DNA from: Lederbergia wuyishanensis
GTDB taxonomy: Bacteria > Bacillota > Bacilli > Bacillales > Bacillaceae_C
Direction of reading: 5' to 3'
Length of the DNA stretch: 64,000 nucleotides
Assembly: GCF_022900255.1 (NCBI RefSeq)
Contig: NZ_JALIRM010000013.1
Coordinates: 124,001-188,000 of the forward strand
The first letter of the stretch is position 1, and the number at the start of each line of letters is the position of its first letter. The notes beneath the pieces were generated by a model. The model was not told the DNA's origin. It ran no database searches and was given only the letters and a program-made list of their open reading frames with translations. Positions 17,671 to 26,977 of the stretch are shown here, piece after piece. A program made the translations under genes and the position numbers.

Positions 17671-17708
17671 AAAAGGAAAATCCAAAAATGTATTTGGAAT
17701 TTCCTTTT
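17671..17708. terminator. Convergent bidirectional terminator
   Basis: Arms AAAAGGAAAATCCAAA and TTTGGAATTTCCTTTT (one mismatch) lie between the convergent EAL-HDOD and MFS genes and are flanked by A and T runs for both directions. Confidence 0.85.
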
Positions 17709-17724
17709 ATTTATTTTACTTGTT

Positions 17725-18984
17725 TCATTGTGCTGTTTGTCTTACCTCTTGCCGCTGTTCCTTAATCAACATTCCTCCGATTAACCCTATGAATGAGAAT
17801 ACAACGGGAATAATAAAGCCGTAATGATACCCTACAGCACTCGGTGAGGTGTGAAAGTAATCGAGTATCTTCCCAAAAATACCCGGTAATAGAACAGCGC
17901 TTAAAAAACCACCCGTATTAGCAAAGCCTGATACGACCCCAACGACCTTTATATCAAAAGATTGCCGGACTACAGCAAATGTTAAAGAGCTTGCACCGTT
18001 TCCGAAACCGATAATTAGGAAAAGAATAACGAGTACTGCATATGGTGGCTTTCCGCCGACCACAAACAACGCAAGCCAACATAAAAAAATAATAAAGTGA
18101 ACTAACATATAAGGACGTTTGATTGTTCCTAAACGGCTTGCAATCCAAGTTGTCAAAGGTGAACCCACGAGCGCTCCGATCAAACCAATCATGACAAGCT
18201 GACTTGCACTTGAACGTGACATTCCATACACATGGATTCCGTACGGTACCGCCCACGAACCAATGAATCCAATATATGTCCCTACAAGACCGAAATGACA
18301 AAAGAAGGTTGCCCACGCTTGACGAGCGGAAAATATTCTACGCAACAGCACACCCGTTTTTTCCCGCTTAGACCCAGTCTGGATAGAAAATTTATAATCC
18401 TTAATCATATGTTTCGGCTTTTTCTCAAGAACATAAAAAAGAAGACATGCACAAAGACATAAAATAATTCCTACCGTAAAAAAGACTGGCCTCCAGCCCG
18501 ATATGCTAATCCAAGCAGAAAAAGGAACAGTCGCCATTAATACTCCTAGACTTCCCGACATTCCGGCAATTCCAAGCAATCCAATGAACTCTTTCACTTT
18601 GAACCATTGGCTAAGGATTAATACTAAATTTACCCATATAGCTGCATCGCCAATTCCAACCATCAGCCGAGCAATTAAAAGGATAAGCTCATTAGGGGCA
18701 ATGCTATATACTAGTGTTCCTACACCGTTAAGCAAAGCACCAATAATCAAGAAAAAGTTTGGTCCAAATCGATCCGATAAAATCCCCACTGGAATTTGTA
18801 AGCTAGCATAAGCAAAAAATTGAATACTCGTTAGTAACCCAATAGTCGCTGCAGTTACTTTAAAATCATGCATCAATTGATCTGAGATTAACCCTGGTGC
18901 AGTTCTTTGACTTACAATCACAAAGTACGTAAATAATACCGTTACAAATACAATCCATCTATATTTACTATTTTGCTTTTCCAC
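17725..18984 (-). CDS. MFS transporter
   Basis: A 419-residue major facilitator with twelve predicted membrane segments. The loop 2-3 motif is seen as GILSDRFGPNFFLIIGA, and a long charged cytoplasmic loop in the middle contains KKPKHMIKDYKF. It resembles the anion:cation symporter / organic-acid group of MFS carriers. The start is GTG 18984 with GGGAG upstream. It lies between a convergent EAL-HDOD gene and the terminator of the U32 operon and is its own unit. Substrate not identifiable. Confidence 0.85.
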   Translation of the reverse strand: MEKQNSKYRWIVFVTVLFTYFVIVSQRTAPGLISDQLMHDFKVTAATIGLLTSIQFFAYASLQIPVGILSDRFGPNFFLIIGALLNGVGTLVYSIAPNELILLIARLMVGIGDAAIWVNLVLILSQWFKVKEFIGLLGIAGMSGSLGVLMATVPFSAWISISGWRPVFFTVGIILCLCACLLFYVLEKKPKHMIKDYKFSIQTGSKREKTGVLLRRIFSARQAWATFFCHFGLVGTYIGFIGSWAVPYGIHVYGMSRSSASQLVMIGLIGALVGSPLTTWIASRLGTIKRPYMLVHFIIFLCWLALFVVGGKPPYAVLVILFLIIGFGNGASSLTFAVVRQSFDIKVVGVVSGFANTGGFLSAVLLPGIFGKILDYFHTSPSAVGYHYGFIIPVVFSFIGLIGGMLIKEQRQEVRQTAQ

Positions 18985-19083
18985 TGATGTCGTCTCCCGT
19001 AACTATAAATATCTATTAATTATACTCCTAAGAGAACCTATCTCACCAATCAAAATATGGAAATGGGAAGAAAAATAAAAAAA

Positions 19084-19114
19084 GGAATGAGCTACTAATT
19101 TAGCAACCCATTCC
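19084..19114 (-). terminator. Terminator of the trhP1-trhP2 operon
   Basis: The stem GGAATG...CATTCC with internal GCTA/TAGC pairing is followed by seven T on the minus strand, about 30 bases past the stop of the U32 peptidase-like gene. Confidence 0.8.
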
Positions 19115-19144
19115 AATAACATTAACCTGCGTTTTCCCATTTTA

Positions 19145-20377
19145 TTATTTTATTTTCCTCATCATATCATAAGGCTTAACAGGAGCATTCACTTTCATTT
19201 TTACTATCATCATCGCATTTGGGGCACGATTAATTGGGCTCCCCTCTTCATCCCACAAATATTCAATCGTTTGATCTAAATGAGAAAAACCCGGTCCATA
19301 AAATTCAATTTCATCTCCAACAGCAAAGGCATTACGCTGTTGAATCGTTGCGATTCGCGTCTCTTCATCATATTCCAATACTTGTCCTATAAAGGAATAT
19401 GCAGGTATTTTACGACGCTCACCAAATAACTGTTCATCTTCAGTAGGTGTTCCATAGTAAAATCCAACCGCTAATTCTCGCTGTGCCACTTTCCACAACT
19501 CGTCTTCCCACTCTTGCTTGAACTCATAGCGATCTGGGTCATTGCAATAAGCATCTATTGCTTGCCGGTATACATTAGCGACCGTTGACACATAGTGAAT
19601 TGATTTCATCCTACCTTCTATTTTTAAGCTATCCACTCCATTTTCAACTAAATCCGGTATATGACGAATCATCGACATATCGACAGCACTCATTGAAAAA
19701 TCCTCTTCAGGCTCACCTGCAAGAAATGACAGACGTTCACCAGGCTGCGGGACTTCAAATAAACCATATTTCCAACGACATGACTGTGAGCAGCCACCAC
19801 GATTCGCATCTCTATTGGACATATGATTGGATAACGTACAACGACCGGAATAAGAAATACACATTGCTCCATGTATAAAGGCTTCAATTTCAACATCGGT
19901 TTTTTGACGGATTTCCTTAATTTCCTCCATGCTTACTTCCCTTGCTAATACAACCCGTTCAAGTCCCTCACTATGCCAAAAATTGAGTGTTTCGTAGTTA
20001 GTAGCGGAAGCTTGTGTTGATAAATGGATAGGTAGCCCTGGCGCCTCTGTAGCACATATTTCAATTAAAGCAGGATCCGATACGATAACTGCATGGATGC
20101 CAATCTCTTTGAGCGTGCGGAAAAATTCTCCTGCTCCATCAACATCCCCTTCGTGGGCTACCATATTGGCTGCCACATATACTTTTGCGTTATGTTGTTT
20201 GGAGAAATCCACTCCTTCACGCATCTCATCGTATGTAAAATTCCCCGCTCGGCTCCTTAAACCAAACTGATTTCCACCTATATAAACAGCATCGGCTCCG
20301 TATATAATCGCTGTTTTTAATTTTTCAAGTGTTCCGGCCGGTGCTAAAATTTCTGGTTTTTTTGTTATTGTTCTCAT
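19145..20377 (-). CDS. trhP2: tRNA hydroxylation protein TrhP2 (YrrO-like, U32 family)
   Basis: A U32 peptidase-family protein of about 410 residues, matching YrrO/TrhP2. In B. subtilis TrhP1 and TrhP2 are needed, with prephenate, for the 5-hydroxyuridine at tRNA position 34. Visible hallmarks are EILAPAGTLEKLKTAI at the N-terminus, and EAFIHGAMCISYSGRC with CSQSCRWKY, which hold the conserved cysteines of the putative iron-sulphur site, followed by SLKIEGRMKS. ATG 20377 follows AAGGAG by seven bases. It lies eleven bases past its partner trhP1 in one operon. It lacks the long C-terminal collagenase-like extension of some U32 members. Confidence 0.9.
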   Translation of the reverse strand: MRTITKKPEILAPAGTLEKLKTAIIYGADAVYIGGNQFGLRSRAGNFTYDEMREGVDFSKQHNAKVYVAANMVAHEGDVDGAGEFFRTLKEIGIHAVIVSDPALIEICATEAPGLPIHLSTQASATNYETLNFWHSEGLERVVLAREVSMEEIKEIRQKTDVEIEAFIHGAMCISYSGRCTLSNHMSNRDANRGGCSQSCRWKYGLFEVPQPGERLSFLAGEPEEDFSMSAVDMSMIRHIPDLVENGVDSLKIEGRMKSIHYVSTVANVYRQAIDAYCNDPDRYEFKQEWEDELWKVAQRELAVGFYYGTPTEDEQLFGERRKIPAYSFIGQVLEYDEETRIATIQQRNAFAVGDEIEFYGPGFSHLDQTIEYLWDEEGSPINRAPNAMMIVKMKVNAPVKPYDMMRKIK

Positions 20378-20391
20378 CACTAGACTCCTTA

Positions 20392-21306
20392 TTATTTTAC
20401 TTCTTCAGGATCTTTCAAGAAAAATCCTTCGTTTAACGATCTTTCTTCTGGATGTAGAGCGATTAACTTCTCGTTTAAACTTTCCATTTTTTCTTGAGTC
20501 CACTTACCACCTTCTAAAACTTGTTTTGCTTCAACAAAAAGCTGTGCTATGTCCACAAAATGTTGACCTCTCGTAAAAAGGCCATCCAATTTCCATTGTG
20601 TCAACCCAGCCTTATGTATTGAATCAAGATAAGGAAATAGATTTATATCATCTGTTGCAAATACGTGGGTCCCATTCACATCTTCAAAAATGGAGTAATG
20701 TGAATCAGGCTTTTTCAGTTCAGAAATAAATAATCCTTTTGTTTCTTCCTTCTTTTGGTTCGTAAAATTAAAATAGTTTTCTACTAAATTCCTTTTTGAA
20801 TGGTGAATACAAGTAGCACCATATACTAAAAGTTCCATAGGGATTGTTACTTGCTCCCGGATTGCTTTTATTTCTTCAAACGTTAATTCCCTTGCAAGCA
20901 CAGCACCTATTGCACCGCGCTTTACCCAAAAATTAATTTGTCTAGCGCTTGTCACCAAAGTTTGAGCATCGTACACGTATGGAATATTGATATTGTGTAA
21001 TTTTAATAAATGAACGACTCCAGGATCTCCTACAGTAATGGAATCAATGCCTATGTTATGTAAAAAATCCAAATAAGGAACTATCTTTTCAATTCTGTCA
21101 TTATGCATAATCGCGTTTACCGCAACACAAATCTTTTTATCATGTGTATGAGTAAACTTGACTATCTCCTTTATTTCATTCTGTGTAAACGATGTTGGCA
21201 ACCGTAAACCAAATTCGTCTTCACCAATATATAAGGTATCCACTCCTGCATTTAGCAACAATTTAGCTTGATTAACAGATTCAGCAGTTGCGATGATTTC
21301 AACCAT
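20392..21306 (-). CDS. trhP1: tRNA hydroxylation protein TrhP1 (YrrN-like, U32 family)
   Basis: The shorter U32 partner (304 residues), YrrN/TrhP1-like, needed with TrhP2 for 5-hydroxyuridine at the wobble position of tRNAs. The N-terminal half parallels its partner (DTLYIGEDEFGLRLPTSF and ELLVYGATCIHHSKR), but the cysteine cluster is reduced, as expected for YrrN. Start ATG 21306 follows GAGG. It is the first gene of the two-gene operon. In B. subtilis the pair lies in a larger yrr cluster; here no other member of that cluster is nearby. Confidence 0.88.
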   Translation of the reverse strand: MVEIIATAESVNQAKLLLNAGVDTLYIGEDEFGLRLPTSFTQNEIKEIVKFTHTHDKKICVAVNAIMHNDRIEKIVPYLDFLHNIGIDSITVGDPGVVHLLKLHNINIPYVYDAQTLVTSARQINFWVKRGAIGAVLARELTFEEIKAIREQVTIPMELLVYGATCIHHSKRNLVENYFNFTNQKKEETKGLFISELKKPDSHYSIFEDVNGTHVFATDDINLFPYLDSIHKAGLTQWKLDGLFTRGQHFVDIAQLFVEAKQVLEGGKWTQEKMESLNEKLIALHPEERSLNEGFFLKDPEEVK

Positions 21307-21494
21307 AATGAAGCCTCTTTTCTAATGTCTAATCATTAATAGAAAGAGGGTATCATAATTTCTTTTTTCGTTCTGTGACTAAAATCACTTCACAATTATT
21401 CGGATAAATAACCATTCTGTTTCCCGATATATATTTATTGTAAATCGATAAATGAGATGTTATGATAAAGATACTAATTTAGGTGGGGTGGATT

Positions 21495-21971
21495 ATGAAA
21501 CGAGGGAGTACAACCTTTTTGAAGCTGGCTGTCTTGTTTATTGGAGTTATTATACTTGTTTTATGCATCTTTTGGTTGCCGTGGGAAGCGAGACATGCAG
21601 CAGAGATGAATCCTGAGTATGCTTATTTGAGATATCCCGTTCTGTTTGGTTTGTATATTACAGCCATACCATTCTTTTTGGCTCTGTACCAATCTTTAAA
21701 GCTTTTAATTTATGTGGAAAAGAATAATGCTTTTTCAAAATTAGCAGTAACTTCCTTAAAGTATATAATGCGCTGTGCTAATACAATCACTATTCTTTAT
21801 GTAGTTGGTTTTTTCTTTCTTGTATCACAAAACGCTATGCATCCAGGGATTGCTCTCGTTGGATTTACCATCATTTTTACATCTTTAATTATTTCTCTCT
21901 TTTCAGCTGTCCTTCAAGCACTCTTAAAAAATGCATTGGACATTAAATCAGAAAATGATTTAACAATATGA
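21495..21971 (+). CDS. DUF2975 membrane protein (YoaS-like)
   Basis: A 158-residue integral membrane protein with four predicted helices. DUF2975 proteins such as B. subtilis YoaS pair with a small Cro-type regulator, as here with the next gene (nine-base gap). The start is ATG 21495 behind AGGTGGGG; the open frame begins at an earlier GTG inside that site. The function of the family is unknown, and the pairing suggests the membrane protein modulates the regulator. Confidence 0.85.
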   Translation: MKRGSTTFLKLAVLFIGVIILVLCIFWLPWEARHAAEMNPEYAYLRYPVLFGLYITAIPFFLALYQSLKLLIYVEKNNAFSKLAVTSLKYIMRCANTITILYVVGFFFLVSQNAMHPGIALVGFTIIFTSLIISLFSAVLQALLKNALDIKSENDLTI

Positions 21972-21980
21972 GGTGGACAT

Positions 21981-22196
21981 ATGGCGATTATAATTAACAT
22001 CGATGTTATGCTAGCAAAAAGAAAAATGAGTGTAACAGAGCTCTCGGAAAAGGTCGGAATCACTATGGCCAATCTTTCAATCCTGAAAAATGGAAAAGCT
22101 AAAGCCATAAGACTTTCCACATTGGATGCCATATGTAAAGCACTTGATTGCCAGCCCGGAGATATTCTTGAATATAGAAATGACATGGAGCAGTAG
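21981..22196 (+). CDS. Small Cro/C1-type HTH regulator (YozG-like)
   Basis: A 71-residue HTH_XRE protein of the YozG type. MLAKRKMSVTELSEKVGI, TMANLSILKNGKAKAIRLSTL and ALDCQPGDILEY cover nearly its whole length. This is the same order as yoaS-yozG in B. subtilis. ATG 21981 follows GAGGTGG. It ends at a bidirectional terminator. Confidence 0.9.
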   Translation: MAIIINIDVMLAKRKMSVTELSEKVGITMANLSILKNGKAKAIRLSTLDAICKALDCQPGDILEYRNDMEQ

Positions 22197-22200
22197 AAAA

Positions 22201-22233
22201 AAAGGAGGATCAGACCTAGTCCAATCCTCCTTT
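22201..22233. terminator. Convergent terminator overlapping the cupin stop
   Basis: Perfect arms AAAGGAGGAT (22201-22210) and ATCCTCCTTT (22224-22233) serve both the yozG-like gene and the cupin gene, whose stop codon lies inside the right arm. Confidence 0.85.
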
Positions 22234-22732
22234 ACTTTATCCATTTATCTAATAAAGGGCCAGTATCTCCAAACACTGGATCTGTATTAGGTATCGGTAC
22301 ATTTTTTATTTCTGCTAAGTCTTGCGTCCGTGACTTTATATCCCGTCTTCGCAAATTAGGATTCGTGCCATTCGGGTAAGCCCCTACAGCTTGAAAGTCA
22401 TCGCTGCTCTCGATTTTTTTATGCCCTGTTCCCACAGGAAGAACGATAACATCTCCCATTTTAACTTGTAGACGTTCTCCTTTCTCTCCTCCTACTAGGA
22501 TTGTTGCCTCTCCATTCTTAACACCGAGTACTTCGTGTGTATTGCTATGATAGTGGTGATAATCATATACACCGCCTGACCAGCTCCCCGTCCACTCATG
22601 TCGGTTAAATGTAGACTCAATATCTTCAGGATTGTCCTTAAAAATTTGTTCATACACAATCACAGGTAATTCTGGATTGTTTGGAATCTCTCCGTCGTCG
22701 CGAAACATGAAAGTTTTTACATTATATTGCAA
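22232..22732 (-). CDS. Cupin-domain protein (YjlB-like)
   Basis: A 166-residue single-domain cupin resembling B. subtilis YjlB. After an FMFRDDGEIPNNPELPVIVY opening, the first cupin motif is YHHYHSNTHEVLGV, with histidines and a glutamate for metal. The second is GDVIVLPVGTGHKKI. It is probably a cytoplasmic metal-dependent enzyme or binding protein of unknown substrate. The gene follows the zinc metallopeptidase gene by 15 bases on the same strand and may be cotranscribed. Confidence 0.87.
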   Translation of the reverse strand: MQYNVKTFMFRDDGEIPNNPELPVIVYEQIFKDNPEDIESTFNRHEWTGSWSGGVYDYHHYHSNTHEVLGVKNGEATILVGGEKGERLQVKMGDVIVLPVGTGHKKIESSDDFQAVGAYPNGTNPNLRRRDIKSRTQDLAEIKNVPIPNTDPVFGDTGPLLDKWIK

Positions 22733-22747
22733 GTCACTCCAGCTCCT

Positions 22748-23593
22748 TTATAAATTAGAAGTATTAAAAGTATCCCCATCTTCCAAATTACCTGACTGAT
22801 ATCCTTTTTTGAACCAACGCATTCTCTGTTCTGAAGTACCATGAGTAAAGCTTTCAGGCACAACATATCCTTTTGCCTTTTTTTGAAGTGTATCATCCCC
22901 TACAGCGCTTGCTGCATTAATCGCTTCTTTAATATCACCATCCTCTAATAGATTCAAGCTTTCAGCGTGATTAGCCCATACTCCTGCATAATAATCTGCC
23001 TGCAATTCAAGCCTAACCGAATATTTATTGTATTCTTTTTCGCTCAACTTTTGTCTAAGTGCTGCTACCTGATCACTCGTTCCCAGTAGCTTCTGCACGT
23101 GATGCCCTACTTCATGAGCAATGACATAAGCCATCGCAAAGTCTCCTGGAGCATTAAATCTTTGTTGGAGTTCATCATAAAAACTTAAATCGATATAGAG
23201 TTTCTGATCCCCAGGACAATAGAATGGTCCTACCGCTGAACTTGCTGCTCCGCAGGCAGATTGAACACTATCGGTATATAATACTAATGTTGGATTTTTA
23301 TAAACCAGACCATTCTCTTTAAAAATATCGCTCCATACATCCTCTGTATCTGCTAAAACGACAGAAACAAATTCTGATAGCTCCTTCTCTTTTGCCGATT
23401 CCTCATACGGCGGAGGACTGTCATAGCCTTGATTTTGAACACCTTGTAATAAGGAACCGGGATCTCCTCCTAAAAATGTAAATACTAGTAGAAGTATTAG
23501 ACCTCCAATTCCGCCTCCAGCAATCATCGAGCCTCCGCCCATCCCTCTTCTATCTTCAACATTTGTACTGCCTCTTCTACCTTCCCATCTCAT
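22748..23593 (-). CDS. Neutral zinc metallopeptidase (YpfJ family)
   Basis: A 281-residue protein of the YpfJ/neutral zinc metallopeptidase family. A Gly/Arg-rich cytoplasmic N-terminus with DRRGMGGG precedes one membrane helix (about residues 22-42) and an outward catalytic domain. The zinc motif is HEVGHHVQ, and ELQADYYAGVWA supplies the third ligand region. The two cysteines in SACGAASSAVGPFYCPGDQ are conserved in the family. ATG 23593 follows GGGAG. Its physiological substrate is unknown. Confidence 0.9.
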   Translation of the reverse strand: MRWEGRRGSTNVEDRRGMGGGSMIAGGGIGGLILLLVFTFLGGDPGSLLQGVQNQGYDSPPPYEESAKEKELSEFVSVVLADTEDVWSDIFKENGLVYKNPTLVLYTDSVQSACGAASSAVGPFYCPGDQKLYIDLSFYDELQQRFNAPGDFAMAYVIAHEVGHHVQKLLGTSDQVAALRQKLSEKEYNKYSVRLELQADYYAGVWANHAESLNLLEDGDIKEAINAASAVGDDTLQKKAKGYVVPESFTHGTSEQRMRWFKKGYQSGNLEDGDTFNTSNL

Positions 23594-24014
23594 ATATTTT
23601 CATCTCCCAATACTACTGATATAACAACGTACTATTGATATACCCGAGTTTAGTAGTTTTAATTATTTGAGATAAAAAACGATTAAAGAAGCTTTCCCTA
23701 CTATCCGAAATATCAAGTAACGTGAGCCATCTGCCTTCAGACTTTCATATATATAATAGTTCTACCGAAACGGACAATAGACCTCCAGAACCTTTATATA
23801 TTTTTCCTTAATTACTTCCGCCTTAGAACTGTTTATATAGAACCTGATTTTCCTTTTCTTTCATAAATGCAAGTGGATAATGATTTCAATTCTCATCTCT
23901 TCATAAATGTTGACTATTTTAAGGAATTTTAATTTACAGTAGGACTACGGAGGAAATTTTATACCATATATCGAATCATTCTGTAATACAAACCTAGTCA
24001 ATGGAGGCTTTTTC
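23594..24014. other. Intergenic region without a gene
   Basis: A stretch of 421 bases between divergent genes. No open frame with a ribosome binding site and no convincing hairpin is visible. It must hold promoters for both sides. A weak Fur-like sequence lies at about 23878-23897. Confidence 0.5.
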
Positions 24015-24395
24015 ATGTCTGTAAATCTTAAAAGCAACATTAAGCACTTCTCTGCCATCTTCTTTGTATCTAACCGTAAGAAAGTAATGGATTATTATAG
24101 CAAATTAGGGTTTTGGTGTGATTATGAAATGGGATTCGTTGAGCGTGATGGACTTATGCTCATTTTCCACGAAAGTGAAAACCCAAAATCTATCATTCCC
24201 AATTCACCTTTACACGGAAAAGAGGCTTTACATATATTTGCTATGGTGGAGGGGATTGACGGATTATACGAGGAGTTCATGTCCAAGGGGGCGGTCTTCC
24301 ATTATACTTTGAAAACGAACCAATACAAAATGAGAGAGTTCGCTATTATAGACCCTCAAGGTTACACAATTGGTTTCGGGGAATTTCTAGATTAA
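24015..24395 (+). CDS. VOC superfamily (glyoxalase/bleomycin-resistance type) protein
   Basis: A 126-residue single VOC module pair. It opens KHFSAIFFVSNRKKVMDYYSKLGF and ends FAIIDPQGYTIGFGE, the usual beta-alpha-beta-beta-beta repeat. Histidine and glutamate positions fit a metal or ligand site. It binds or modifies a small molecule in the cytoplasm; the ligand is unknown. ATG 24015 follows GGAGG. It is followed 30 bases later by an effector-binding-domain protein in the same direction, so the two probably form an operon. Confidence 0.85.
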   Translation: MSVNLKSNIKHFSAIFFVSNRKKVMDYYSKLGFWCDYEMGFVERDGLMLIFHESENPKSIIPNSPLHGKEALHIFAMVEGIDGLYEEFMSKGAVFHYTLKTNQYKMREFAIIDPQGYTIGFGEFLD

Positions 24396-24425
24396 TAATC
24401 ATGATAGAAGGAGGATGGAAAAATA

Positions 24426-24869
24426 ATGAGACATGCAAATGTTGAAGTTATTCAATTAGACGAGAAAAAATTTATCGGAGTACCTGCAACGTCATCGTTT
24501 CAAAATATTACAGGCATTGCCGAGGCACGTAACATGTTCATGGATAGAAAAAGCGAAATTGAAGATATTACAGATACGAATACATATACATGTGTACATT
24601 TTTCTAACGATGTGTTATTCACTTACGTTTATTGTCTGGAAGTTGAAGAACTAAAATCGATACCTAACGGGATGATTGGATTTACAGTGCCAAGTCATCA
24701 ATATGCGAAATATCGTTCAAATGGTGATAATCCATACGATGTAATTAGCAGTTATTTAAAAGAAAACGACAAGGTTCTTAATTCAAAAAGTGTTTCTTTA
24801 GAAATTTTTCAATTCGGTGAAGAAGAGAATAAGTATAATGCTGATATATACGTTCCAATTACAAGTTAG
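24426..24869 (+). CDS. Stand-alone AraC-type effector-binding (GyrI-like) protein
   Basis: A 147-residue protein with the GyrI-like/AraC effector-binding fold and no DNA-binding domain. It has VEVIQLDEKKFIGVPATSSF at the N-terminus, then GMIGFTVPSHQYAKYRSNG, and a C-terminal DIYVPITS, which is the standard ending of the fold. Such proteins sequester or hydrolyse small cationic or hydrophobic compounds. ATG 24426 follows AAGGAGG. It pairs with the VOC gene. Confidence 0.8.
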   Translation: MRHANVEVIQLDEKKFIGVPATSSFQNITGIAEARNMFMDRKSEIEDITDTNTYTCVHFSNDVLFTYVYCLEVEELKSIPNGMIGFTVPSHQYAKYRSNGDNPYDVISSYLKENDKVLNSKSVSLEIFQFGEEENKYNADIYVPITS

Positions 24870-24873
24870 AAAA

Positions 24874-24897
24874 GAGCATGGAAATTGCTCCATGCTC
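24874..24897. terminator. Convergent terminator
   Basis: Arms GAGCATGG and CCATGCTC form a perfect stem between the effector-binding gene and htpG, seven bases before the htpG stop. Confidence 0.75.
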
Positions 24898-24904
24898 CTT
24901 GGTG

Positions 24905-26785
24905 TTAGACCATTACTTTACAAATATCATTTGTGAACTCAACAGGATCTTTAATTGGCAAGCCTTCAATTAGTAGTGCTTGGTTATACAACAGATTTGT
25001 ATATAGTGATAATTTTTCTTTATCTTTTTCAAACGCATCCTTAAGGGATTGGTAAACTTCATGATGTGTATTGATTTCCAATACTTTTTCAGCCTGAATA
25101 TTTTGGTTGTCAGGCATGGAATTTAAGATTTTTTCCATTTCAATTGTGACTTCTCCATCTGTCGAGAAACATACAGGATGGGATCTCAATCTTTTTGATG
25201 CTCTGACGTCCTTCACTTTATCTGCCAAAATGTTTTTCATTTCATTGAAAAGATCTTTATCGACTTTTTCTTCCGTTTCAGATTTTTCCTCATTATCTGC
25301 AGCGTCAATTCCTAAATCACTGCTTGATACGGACTTGAATTCTTTTTCTTTGTAGTTCATCAACATTTTGATAGCGAACTCATCTATATCCTCTGTAAAA
25401 TACAGAATTTCATAGCCTTTATCTGCTACTAACTCTGTTTGCGGCAGCTTTTCAATTCTCTCATTTGATTCACCAGAAGCATAATATATATACTTTTGAT
25501 CTTCAGGCATTCTAGCTATATATTCATCCAGCGAGACCAGCTTTTTCTCTTTGGAAGAATAGAATAACAGCAAATCCTGCAATGTTTCCTTATTCATTCC
25601 AAAGTCACTGTACACGCCATATTTGAGCTGTCTGCCGAAGGATTCATAGAATGTTACATACTTGTCCCTGTCATTTTTCAAGAGGTTTTGCAATTCGCTT
25701 TTAATCTTCTTATTGATATTATTAGCGATTCGCTTCAACTGACGATCATGCTGTAAAATTTCTCTTGAAATATTTAAAGATAGATCCGGTGAATCGACCA
25801 TACCCTTTACAAAGCTAAAGTAGTCAGGAAGAAGGTCTGCACATTTATTCATGATTAGAACGCCATTTGAATACAACTCTAAGCCTTTTTCATACTCCTT
25901 TGAATAGTAATCAAATGGAGTCTTTTCAGGAATATATAGGATGGCATTGTAACGGATGGCTCCGTCAACACTCGTATGGATGTGGGCTAGAGGTTTGTCA
26001 TAGCCATAATGCTTCTCTGAATAGAAATTCTCATAGTCCTCATCTGTAAGTTCATTTTTATTTTTTCTCCAAATCGGAACCATGCTGTTAACAATCTGTT
26101 CTTCTTTAACCTCTTCATATTCATTTTCAGTGCCTTCTTTAAGCTTACTTTCCGTAACATCCATTTTAATCGGATAACGAATAAAGTCAGAGTATTTCTT
26201 GATGATAGACTTTAGACCATACTCTTCCAAGTATTCATCATACTGTTCTTCTTCAGTATTTTCTTTGATTTTTAGGGTGATTTCCGTACCGACTGTATCT
26301 TTCTCAAATGGCTCGATTGTATATCCGTCGGCACCTGCTGAATGCCATTTGTATGCTTGATCGTTTCCTAATGCTTTACTAATGACTGTAACCTCATCTG
26401 CAACCATAAAAGCAGAATAAAAGCCAACACCAAATTGACCAATAATGTCATGGCCATCTTTTATTTCATTTTCTGTTTTAAAAGCAAGAGAACCGCTTTT
26501 CGCAATAATTCCGAGATTCGTTTCAAGCTCTTCCTTCGTCATACCGATTCCCGTATCTGATACTTTTAATGTTCTGTTTTCTTTATCAGCCGTTACCTTT
26601 ATGTAATAACTGTCTTTGTCAAAAGTTAATGAATCGTCCGTAAGTGCTTTGTAATAAATTTTATCAATGGCATCACTGGAATTCGAAATCAACTCTCTAA
26701 GAAAAATTTCCTTTTGGGAGTAGATGGAATTGATCATCATCTCCAATAGCCTTTTAGATTCTGCTTGGAATAACTTTTTTTCCAT
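24905..26785 (-). CDS. htpG: Chaperone protein HtpG (Hsp90)
   Basis: The bacterial Hsp90, 626 residues, exactly the usual length. The N-terminal GHKL ATPase domain has [19 protein letters not shown] and [17 protein letters not shown]. The middle domain has the [18 protein letters not shown] catalytic-loop region, followed by the C-terminal dimerisation domain. The open frame begins at a TTG, but AAAGGAG lies correctly before ATG 26785. A perfect CIRCE element and a sigma-A type promoter lie upstream, so expression is expected to be repressed by HrcA and heat-induced. Monocistronic. Confidence 0.97.
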   Translation of the reverse strand: MEKKLFQAESKRLLEMMINSIYSQKEIFLRELISNSSDAIDKIYYKALTDDSLTFDKDSYYIKVTADKENRTLKVSDTGIGMTKEELETNLGIIAKSGSLAFKTENEIKDGHDIIGQFGVGFYSAFMVADEVTVISKALGNDQAYKWHSAGADGYTIEPFEKDTVGTEITLKIKENTEEEQYDEYLEEYGLKSIIKKYSDFIRYPIKMDVTESKLKEGTENEYEEVKEEQIVNSMVPIWRKNKNELTDEDYENFYSEKHYGYDKPLAHIHTSVDGAIRYNAILYIPEKTPFDYYSKEYEKGLELYSNGVLIMNKCADLLPDYFSFVKGMVDSPDLSLNISREILQHDRQLKRIANNINKKIKSELQNLLKNDRDKYVTFYESFGRQLKYGVYSDFGMNKETLQDLLLFYSSKEKKLVSLDEYIARMPEDQKYIYYASGESNERIEKLPQTELVADKGYEILYFTEDIDEFAIKMLMNYKEKEFKSVSSSDLGIDAADNEEKSETEEKVDKDLFNEMKNILADKVKDVRASKRLRSHPVCFSTDGEVTIEMEKILNSMPDNQNIQAEKVLEINTHHEVYQSLKDAFEKDKEKLSLYTNLLYNQALLIEGLPIKDPVEFTNDICKVMV

Positions 26786-26840
26786 GAAGACTTCTCCTTT
26801 CAATCATTTGAAAAATAAGTATTTAGTTCACAACTCTATT

Positions 26841-26867
26841 TTAGCACTCCTGTACCTAGAGTGCTAA
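26841..26867. promoter_or_regulatory. CIRCE element (HrcA operator) before htpG
   Basis: TTAGCACTC (26841-26849), nine bases, GAGTGCTAA (26859-26867) is an exact match to the CIRCE consensus. It lies just downstream of the predicted transcription start. Confidence 0.95.
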
Positions 26868-26876
26868 TCATACATT

Positions 26877-26905
26877 TAATAACATAAATAAAAGTCGATT
26901 GTCAA
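26877..26905 (-). promoter_or_regulatory. Sigma-A promoter of htpG
   Basis: On the minus strand TTGACA (26905-26900), a 17-base spacer, then TTATTA (26882-26877). The start would fall a few bases before the CIRCE element, as in groESL and dnaK operons. Confidence 0.65.
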
Positions 26906-26977
26906 TATTCATGCTGTATTCAAAATTCCTTTTGACATTAAATTTGATTCTCATCGTAAAATGTATTTACTTACAGC

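Noticed and set aside
23878-23897. Fur-like sequence upstream of the VOC gene
   Set aside because: The first nine bases match the classic consensus but the other half is poor, and it lies more than 110 bases from the start of a gene with no iron link.
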